From Rhineura floridana (Eukaryota > Chordata > Lepidosauria > Squamata > Rhineuridae), in the NCBI RefSeq assembly GCF_030035675.1, contig NC_084482.1:219565943-219629942 (forward strand): a stretch of DNA of 64,000 nt, given 5' to 3'. The position numbers and the translations under genes were made by a program. Below, piece after piece: positions 57,801 through 64,000 of the stretch (its first letter is position 1; every line of letters starts with the position of its first letter). The notes below the pieces were generated by a model. That model was not told the DNA's origin. It saw only the letters and a list, made by a program, of their open reading frames with translations, and did no database searches.

Positions 57801-57995
57801 AAAGATGTATGGAAGTTGCCGAGCAAAATATTTTGGAGAGATGATCCCGCTGATGAGGAAGTCTCCAGACCGGTAGAAATTGAGTGCTCCATTTTGTTCC
57901 CTGATCAGATTCAAGGGGCATTTTGCCTTCAGGTTCCCACAGATTCCATGGGGCATGAGCAGCAGAAGTAGCAATAGAAACAGCAGGGAGATCAT
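44931..57995 (-). CDS. VMN2R: V2R gene B, vomeronasal type-2 receptor, six exons, 865 aa, apparently intact
   Basis: Join (minus strand) 57995-57772, 53274-52983, 52712-51903, 51033-50806, 49602-49476, 45847-44931; 2598 nt, in frame to the stop. Signal peptide [17 protein letters not shown], then the flytrap domain (about residues 25-500), cysteine-rich linker ([28 protein letters not shown]) and 7TM domain ([46 protein letters not shown]). Exons 2-5 have exactly the lengths seen in gene A. The C-terminal tail is six residues longer (TKIKMASDS). Predicted role: chemoreceptor in vomeronasal sensory neurons. Intron 1 (4.5 kb) is filled by DNA transposons, a SINE and a solo LTR; intron 5 (3.6 kb) holds a tRNA-type SINE. 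No internal stop or splice defect was seen. Confidence 0.94.
45848..49475. other. Gene B intron 5
   Basis: Contains TTTA/GTTA simple repeats (45985-46020), a fold-back remnant (46690-46790) and a SINE (47005-47294). From 47300 to 48960 nothing was recognised. Confidence 0.6.
47005..47294 (+). mobile_element. tRNA-derived SINE (ACA-SINE-like)
   Basis: A-box CATGGCGCAGAGTGTTAAG, B-box GGAGTTCGATTCC, body with AAAATGAGTACCCGGC and AGAGTCGGAAACGACTTGC, and a (CCTTTA)n end, as known for lizard tRNA SINEs. Confidence 0.88.
49476..49602 (-). CDS. VMN2R: V2R gene B exon 5 (cysteine-rich linker)
   Basis: 127 bp. [36 protein letters not shown] and TISTQE. Acceptor TGGCTAG, donor GGAAG|GTGGGTG, matching gene A base for base at the donor. 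Confidence 0.93.
50542..50760 (-). mobile_element. CR1 LINE 3' end in gene B intron 4
   Basis: AAGAACATAAGAACATAGGA, GGCCCATCTAGTCCAGCATC, TCACAGTGGCCAACCAGGTG. It ends 46 bp from exon 4. Confidence 0.9.
50806..51033 (-). CDS. VMN2R: V2R gene B exon 4
   Basis: 228 bp. [40 protein letters not shown] and [16 protein letters not shown]. Acceptor CATTCCAG, donor AAAAAG|GTAGAG. A CR1 3' end sits 45 bp downstream in the intron. Confidence 0.93.
51903..52712 (-). CDS. VMN2R: V2R gene B exon 3 (core of ligand-binding domain)
   Basis: 810 bp. [55 protein letters not shown] and [16 protein letters not shown]. Acceptor CTCATTAG, donor TGGCAG|GTATTT. Open throughout. Confidence 0.94.
52983..53274 (-). 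CDS. VMN2R: V2R gene B exon 2
   Basis: 292 bp. [37 protein letters not shown] and [12 protein letters not shown]. Acceptor GATTGCAG, donor CCACAG|GTATGA. Confidence 0.93.
54040..54205 (+). mobile_element. 5S-derived SINE with LINE-type tail
   Basis: GGCTATGGTCTGAAGGCACA, GAAGCTAAGCAGGGCAGG, TGGATGGGAGACAGCCTGGG, tail AAGTGGGGTATAGATG and (AAAT)n. Second copy of the family at 29462; lies in gene B intron 1. Confidence 0.85.
54360..54600. repeat. Arm of an inverted duplication with 62645-62875
   Basis: GGTTACTTCAGACTGGAGAA, CAATGGATTTGGTTCTGCTG and GGGCTGGTTCACACAGAG recur in inverse order at 62645-62875. Confidence 0.75.
54556..55018. mobile_element. Possible hAT-like MITE
   Basis: The left end TAGGGCTGGTTCACAC and the inverse of GTGGATAAGCCCTTA resemble each other weakly. 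No target duplication was read. Confidence 0.35.
55048..55385. mobile_element. 338-bp fold-back hAT-type element
   Basis: Two long arms (TAGGGTTGCCAGGTCCATGG and its exact inverse at the other end, with pairing continuing almost to the centre). Perfect 8-bp target duplication TACTAGAC (55040-55047 and 55386-55393). Inserted in gene B intron 1. Confidence 0.92.
55713..56096. mobile_element. 384-bp GC-rich hAT-type element
   Basis: Ends CAGGGGCGTCCCTACC and, inverted, CAGTGGCGTCACTAGC. Perfect 8-bp duplication CTATACTT (55705-55712 and 56097-56104). Related to the ends of 39615-42923. Confidence 0.9.
56162..57175. mobile_element. Tigger-like (pogo/Tc1-mariner) element split by a solo LTR
   Basis: Termini CAGTAGGGCCCTGCTTTATG and, inverted, CAGTAGGGCCCCACTTATAC, flanked by TA on both sides. 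Without the inserted LTR it is about 218 bp, so a non-autonomous copy. It lies in gene B intron 1. Confidence 0.8.
56288..57079 (+). mobile_element. Solo LTR (fossil) of an LTR retroelement
   Basis: 792 bp, begins TGTGATGT and ends ACATCACA, with 4-bp duplication TGAC on both sides (56284-56287, 57080-57083). Contains a TATAAATG box. No internal genes adjoin it. Family not settled (gypsy-like or ERV-like). A related partial copy is at 59213-59704. Confidence 0.75.
57176..57771. other. Gene B intron 1, proximal part
   Basis: An A-run at 57243-57259; nothing else recognised. Confidence 0.5.
57772..57995 (-). CDS. VMN2R: V2R gene B exon 1 (signal peptide)
   Basis: 224 bp. Hydrophobic leader, then [20 protein letters not shown] and [14 protein letters not shown]. 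Donor GAGCG|GTAAGTG, phase 2, completed as Arg by exon 2. The open frame extends upstream to 58289 without V2R similarity, so the Met before the leader was chosen. Confidence 0.9.
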
Positions 57996-58149
57996 TCTGG
58001 CTTTGCCTCCTGCACCTGTCTTGAGAATCCTCCTCTCTCCTCCAGAGTCAGCTAAGCAGAAGAAGCCAAACACTTGCAAGACACAACCTTCAGTGGCTTC
58101 ACAAATATGAGTGGCTTCAGAGTCATTAAATCCATGCAGGAACATCCCG

Positions 58150-58480
58150 CACCCCCCTTTGACCTGCTCTAAATCTTGACTCACTCTTTCTCTGACACAG
58201 GACAGGAGATATTCTGTGCACCACCATTCTTCCCCAGGTACAGTGGAATAAATAACCTCATTCTGCCCTTGATTCTGATGTTTGTACACTCTCCAGAAAT
58301 ATCTCTTGAGCTTTGGAAAGAATAATGATAAATCACTATGATTTTCATCATTATATGGGGGAGAAAGTTAATCTCTCCAACATTCTGGACTCTCTGAGTG
58401 ATTCAAGGGGCAGGTGCAGAGCTGGAGATAAACATGTTTGTGGAAAATTGCAGATGTGGCTCCAAAGTTTGGCATGAGAC
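58150..58480 (-). promoter_or_regulatory. Upstream block of gene B conserved in gene A
   Basis: Counterpart of 27250-27560. It ends next to a GT/AG microsatellite at 58485-58542. No core promoter motif can be named with confidence. Confidence 0.45.
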
Positions 58481-58483
58481 AAA

Positions 58484-58484
<1 letters not shown>

Positions 58485-58514
<30 letters not shown>

Positions 58515-58542
58515 GGAGAGAGGGAGCGAGAGAGAGAGAGGG
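58485..58542. repeat. GT/AG microsatellite
   Basis: (GT)n followed by (GA)n, upstream of gene B. Confidence 0.9.
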
Positions 58543-58934
58543 GGAGGTGTTTGGTATGAACAATCCTGACAAGTGCATTGAAAGAGCCCTGTGTGATGTT
58601 CCCACCTTTGGCTCCACCTGTCAGGTTCCCATCTGCTTGTGGCTACCGCCTTTCACTAGGCACCACCTCAGGACACCACCAGTCAGGATCGTCATTTTTA
58701 TTTTTTCTCACTCTGCTCTAGCACAGATCTCTCAAGATCCCACTGCTAGGCAGCACCACCAGGCACTCCCTGTAAACAATACTGCTAGAGACTTCGCCTA
58801 GTCTCCCTATGGCTTGTTACTTTGTGTCTGGGTGCCCTTGCTGTCCACAACCCCCTTGTATCTTTGTCTATAAAGCGTACAATCCTGGGTTGCTCTGGAT
58901 ACTTGACGATGTTACAATATCTCCCTTCACCGCT

Positions 58935-59212
58935 GCCACCATTAGAGGAGGTACGCCTGGCGCCTACGTTGTTATCCTTTCGGCGCCAGGCTAAAACCTT
59001 CCTATTCTCCCAGGCATTTTAATGCATTTTATATATTTTAATATTTTAATGTTTTAGTTATCTCAATACTGTTTAGTGTTATTATGTATCTGTATTTTAT
59101 ATCTAGTGATTTTTGTTGATTTATTGTATTATTGTATGTTGTACACCGCCCAGGGAGCCATTGGCTATGGGCGGTTTATAAATGAAATTAAATAAATAAA
59201 TAAATAAATAAA
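58935..59212 (+). mobile_element. L2 3' end
   Basis: Encodes EEVRLAPTLLSFRRQ-like C-terminus and FLFSQAF, then the UTR ending CCGCCCAGGGAGCCATTGGC and (AAAT)n. Confidence 0.88.
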
Positions 59213-59704
59213 TACAGTTTCCCTTCAGCCTTGGTAATTACCCTGCCCTCCCTTCCGGTCTGTATATCCCCAGCCAAGGATCAGGCTTTCGGTAAACCAA
59301 TAAAAGTATTTATTTGATAACACTAGGAAATAACAAGATTACTTTAGGAATGTTTAACAGGCGTACGGTTTCATACAGTGTCACTCTTTATGTTTCTGGT
59401 CATATATATACTGTCTAAATATCAGCCAAATATAATCCAACCCTCCCTCAGAACTCTGCCAACCAACCCATCCAAATAACTCTCCACTAACGACTCTCCA
59501 ACAACTCTCACCAACCGACCCCCTCTCAACTGTCATCCTCTCATTTATACCTTCAGCCATTCAAACACTCAGCCAATCATCATCCAGCATTCTCCAGCCT
59601 TCCAACCCATGCTCTCCCCCCTCTCATTCAATTCACTTACCATATATCCCTTAATAAACCCACACTTACCACATTTACAGGTTTTAACATATAAGGACAT
59701 CACA
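59213..59704 (-). mobile_element. Partial LTR (fossil), same family as 56288-57079
   Basis: Inverse copy sharing AAGTAATCTTGTTATTTC, AAAGCCTGAT and GATTGGCTGAGTG with the solo LTR; the outer end reads TGTGATGTCCTT. It abuts the L2 tail. Confidence 0.7.
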
Positions 59705-60035
59705 GCCTGCAGTTGTATCATCCTAAAGGCCCATCTAGTCCAACATCCTGTTTCCCAGAGGACACCTCTGGAAAACTCACAAGCAGGGCATGAGCGAAAC
59801 TGGTGTTCTTCCCAGCGAGTGGCATTCAGGGACATGCAGCCTCTGATCCTGGGAGTTGGGTAATCCTCTTTCAAAACTCTCTAAGTTGGTAGCCATCACC
59901 ATGTCCTGTGGCTGTGAGTTTCTCAGTCTGACTTTATGCTCTGTGAAGAAGTCCTTGGGTTCTTGTACTATGAGAAAAAACTTCTCCCTCCCCACTTTCT
60001 CCACACCATGAATAATCATATGCCGTTCTCTTGTG
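59705..60035 (-). mobile_element. CR1 LINE fragment
   Basis: GGCCCATCTAGTCCAACATC, GTAGCCATCACCATGTCCTG, AGTTTCTCAGTCTGACTTTA, in inverse orientation. Confidence 0.8.
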
Positions 60036-60211
60036 TCCTTCCTTTACTCAGTTTCCCCCCTAAGCCAGAGTTTGCCTACATTTTTAGGCCCATGGCCACA
60101 TTTGGGATTTTGAGCAAGTGCTGTGGGTGCCACCCCATCTGGTCACTCCTCTCCCCCCTCCTCAAGACCTCCACCATCTCAGGGACAGAAAGAGAGAAGG
60201 TCTGTGCACTC

Positions 60212-60540
60212 TCCCTGGTAAAACGCTGATCCAGGAAATTAATCTGAGCCTTGATAGGCACATAGAGCTAAAATAGGAAATGGGAAAGAGTGTCACTTTT
60301 GCAACTTCCTCTTCAGCTCCAGGTACATTTCAACCACTCTCTCCACCTCATGACCCAAGTGGGCAATGCTTGTGTGGCCTCAGAGGATTCACAGCCAGCA
60401 GAGGAGGACGTCAAAGGAAGCATTGTGGCCGTGGGCACCACATTGGTGACCCCTGTTCCAAGTATAAAAGCTCCAGACATTCTAAGCTTTTTTCATAAGT
60501 GATGGCTATCCCCTAGATAAATTTGGGAACCCTTTTCTGC
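60212..60540 (+). repeat. Local direct duplication, copy 1 (without MITE)
   Basis: About 329 bp matching 60820-61376 apart from a 224-bp insertion there (GGAAAT..AATCTGAGCCTT, CTCTCTCCACCTCATGACCC, GGGCACCACATTG, AAAGCTCCAGACATTCTAA). Confidence 0.88.
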
Positions 60541-60604
60541 ATTGTGTGGGATGGGATGTGCCCATGCTACTCCCCCCCCCACACACAAATGATTACTTGG
60601 ATCT

Positions 60605-60819
60605 GTTTTAGTCTGGCTTCAGGCCTGGCCATGGCAATGAACTTGCCTTGGTTTCCCTGGTTGATGACATTTGTCAGGAGAGAGATAAAGGGAATGTGAC
60701 CCTACTTGTTCTCCTGGATCTCTCAGTGGTTTCTGATACTGTTGACCATGGTATCTTTCTGCAATGTTTCGAGGAGGTGGGAACTGGGGGCACTGTGCTT
60801 CAGTGGTTCTGTTTATACC

Positions 60820-60830
<11 letters not shown>
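60605..60830 (+). mobile_element. L2 LINE internal RT fragment
   Basis: Encodes SGFRPGHGNELALVSLVDDI, NVTLLVLLDLSVVSDTVDHG and GTGGTVLQWFCLYLPG. Confidence 0.85.
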
Positions 60831-61901
<1,071 letters not shown>

Positions 61902-62017
61902 CAGAGCTTGGAAAAGTTACTTTTTTGAACTACAACTCCCATCAGTCCAATCCAGTGGCCATGCTAGCTGGGGCTGATGGGAGTTGTAGTTCAAAAAAGT
62001 AACTTTTCCAAGCTCTG
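61902..62017. mobile_element. 116-bp palindromic hAT-type MITE
   Basis: Third copy of the CAGAGCTTGGAAAAGTTAC fold-back, the same length as 5849-5964. Confidence 0.88.
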
Positions 62018-62379
62018 GAGTGCATGCTGGGATGCTTGTCATGTGAGCGGCTGCAGCTAAGCAAGAAACTCCAGCTTTCCTCCGGGTTCCCAGCCTTGCA
62101 AACAAATTATTTCTGGTATCATTTATCATGGAAATTAGTGCTAAACTTGCACTACATTCCACTAGAATTCTGGAGCTAGCTTGTGCGTCCTGTGAAAGAT
62201 CAAATATAATTACCAGGTAAGAAATCATCAGAATAACGGAGTAAAGTGCAGTGGAAAGCACCCACAGACAGAATATTACTGGTTCCATCCCAAATTCATT
62301 TGAGCCTTCACTTTTTAAAATTCTTTCCTCTCCCCTGACCCCCACCCCTGTTTAGAACATAATAAGAATGAATTCTCCA

Positions 62380-62510
62380 GTTTAAGGGTGTGCTGGGAGA
62401 AGTCCTTCCTTTTGTCTGTCCTCAATCTTCCAACATTCAGCTTCATTGGATGTCCCCAAGTTCTAGTATTATGAGAGGTAGAGAAACAGGATGTGCCCTG
62501 ACCTTCTTCA
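62380..62510 (-). mobile_element. CR1 LINE fragment
   Basis: Inverse of the region at 33885-33975: CTTTTGTCTGTCCTCAATCT, TCCAACATTCAGCTTCA, AGTTCTAGTATTATGAGAG. Confidence 0.8.
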
Positions 62511-62644
62511 GCCTCACAGTGCAAACGAGAGAGAAGGGAGGGGAAGAGGAGGCTGATCCATGAGCCTCAGCCTGGCCTCCTCACCCAACCCCCACCTGCC
62601 ACCCTTCTTACTCAATCCCATGTTCAGAACCATTAGGAAAGTAA

Positions 62645-62875
62645 TTGAAGATTCACTAATAGGCACCAGACCCATACAAAATCTCTGTGTGAACCAGCCC
62701 TAAATCTCTTCTCTAGTCAGCAGAACCAAATCCATTGTGCAGTTGCACAATTGGAGAGTGGGGAGGGGAGAGTGAGTGCTCCGGCTTGAGAATCAGATGC
62801 TAGTTTCAAGCATTTTCTTCTATGTTATTTTTATTTAGGTTATTTTTTTACATTCTCCAGTCTGAAGTAACCACA
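62645..62875. repeat. Arm of an inverted duplication with 54360-54600
   Basis: See 54360-54600; opposite orientation, about 8 kb apart. Confidence 0.75.
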
Positions 62876-62899
62876 GCACCAGCACCCAGATGCTCTGAA

Positions 62900-63010
62900 A
62901 ATGGAATGGACTGCCTTCAAGTCGATCCCAACTTATGGCTACCCTGTGAATAGGGTTTTCATGGCAAGCAGTATTCACAGGGGGTTTACCATTGCCTCCC
63001 TCTGAGGCTA
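62900..63010 (-). mobile_element. SINE body fragment
   Basis: GACTGCCTTCAAGTCGATCC, AGGGTTTTCATGGCAAGCAG, TTTACCATTGCCTCCC. Confidence 0.6.
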
Positions 63011-63229
63011 GTCCTCCCCAGCTGCCTAGGGCCTGCTCAGCTTGTCACAGCTGCACAAGCCAGTCCCTTCCTTGTCTGCAACTGCCTGCTGGGGGGCAAC
63101 TGGGCTCCTTGGGACTATGCAGCTTGCCCACAGCTGCACAGGTGGCAGGGCACGTAGCCCCTGAGCCACTGACTGTGGGGGTGATCTTTAGCTGGCTCTT
63201 TACACCAAGACACAGGCAGGATTTGAATT

Positions 63230-64000
63230 CACAGGCTCTGAATGTACCAACAAAAGTGTACCACCAGACAGATTTGCTTACCTCATGAGAGATGAACTTC
63301 CAGAGACAGAGACCTGGAAAGAGTTTGAAGCCAAAACTGAAGCTGGAAGCTCTACACAAGAATAAAACTTGAACACTGACCAAACTTCCTCAAGGAAGAA
63401 AAGCTGTAGGCTGCAAGTGGATATTCAAGAAAAAGCCAGATGCTGAAGGAAACATTGAGAGATACAAGGCAAGATTAGTAGCCAAAGGATACTCTCAAAA
63501 GCATGGATAAGTCAAACATACAACCATCAGAACTCTTCTAAGTGTTGCTGCTAACAAGAAAATGAAGATGGAGCACATGGATATAAAAATAGCATTCTTG
63601 CACAGAGAAATAGAAGAGGAAATCTACATGTAACAACCACCAGGGTTTGAAGTTCCAGGAAAAGAAACCCTTGTGTGTAAACTTGGAAAATCCATCTATG
63701 GACTTAAACAGGCTGCCAAAGTCTGGAATGAGAAACTGAGCAAAATGAGGGCTTTGTACAAAGCAGAGCAGAGCCATGCCTGTACAGCAGATTCAAGAAC
63801 AACAGATGGACTGACTTACTGATTTACTTGGATGATCTACTGGTGGCTTATCAAGATCCACTGGACAAGCAACAACTAGTGAATCATCTCAACAAGGAGG
63901 TTGAAGTGAAGTGCCTAGGTGATGTCACTCACTACCTCAGAATACAAATTGAAAGAGAAGATGATGGATCCTTCTTGCTGAGACAAAAATAAAATATCCA
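63230..64000 (+). mobile_element. Ty1/copia-type LTR retrotransposon fossil, pol (RT) part
   Basis: Fragments resemble the copia reverse transcriptase, for example the KARLVAKGYSQKHG region and the KSIYGLKQA region. The element is broken at several places and runs off the right edge; no LTR was seen inside the window. Confidence 0.85.

Overview
The window looks like nuclear DNA of a squamate reptile (lizard or snake). It carries intron-split class C chemoreceptor genes of the vomeronasal type-2 (V2R) family, which are strongly amplified in squamates. They lie in a dense mix of CR1, L2 and BovB-like LINEs, 5S-rRNA- and tRNA-derived SINEs, hAT and Tigger-type DNA transposons and a few LTR-element fossils. 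No bacterial-type genes, CRISPR arrays or functional RNA genes were seen.

Genes. Two complete V2R genes lie head-to-tail on the minus strand. Gene A joins six exons from 27074 down to 12735 (858 aa). Gene B joins six exons from 57995 down to 44931 (865 aa). Exons 2 to 5 have identical lengths in the two genes (292, 810, 228 and 127 bp), every junction shows a GT donor and an AG acceptor, and both joined frames run open to the stop. Between them is a decayed third copy (parts of exons 3 and 4, 34655-35375, minus strand). At 4902-5159 there is an orphan V2R exon 1 on the opposite strand, with an expanded CTG/CCG signal-peptide tract and a frame break. Upstream blocks (27250-27560 and 58150-58480) and downstream blocks (9715-12560 and 43610-44870) also match between A and B, so the array grew by segmental duplication.

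Region by region. 1-2960: APE-type LINE, minus strand, with a 110-bp tandem repeat at its 5' end. 3-9 kb: LINE tails, the orphan exon, a fold-back MITE with a perfect target duplication, a tRNA SINE and a BovB-like fragment. 9.7-12.6 kb: 3' flank of gene A, split by CR1 copies, one holding a 5S-derived SINE. 12.7-27.1 kb: gene A; its 6.9-kb intron 4 is almost all one hAT-like element (15649-22038) that contains a second hAT (17884-19599), a smaller hAT (20341-20753), a BovB fragment and a CpG-rich patch. 28.5-32.2 kb: a nest of retroelements inside a CR1, including an L2 with a 620-codon open frame. 32.9-34.3 kb: CR1. 34.6-35.4 kb: V2R pseudogene. 36-43.6 kb: mostly repeats, with another hAT-like assembly at 39615-42923. 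43.6-58.5 kb: gene B and its flanks; intron 1 holds a 338-bp fold-back element, a 384-bp hAT and a solo LTR inside a Tigger. 58.9-64 kb: L2, LTR and CR1 pieces, a local duplication that records the empty site of a Tigger MITE, a long CA/CT microsatellite and, at the right edge, a Ty1/copia fossil.

The two V2R proteins are expected to act as pheromone or kairomone receptors of vomeronasal sensory neurons. Nothing else in the window looks like an active host gene. No previously undescribed biological system was identified. The most informative signals are the insertion histories and the shared modules between hAT families.
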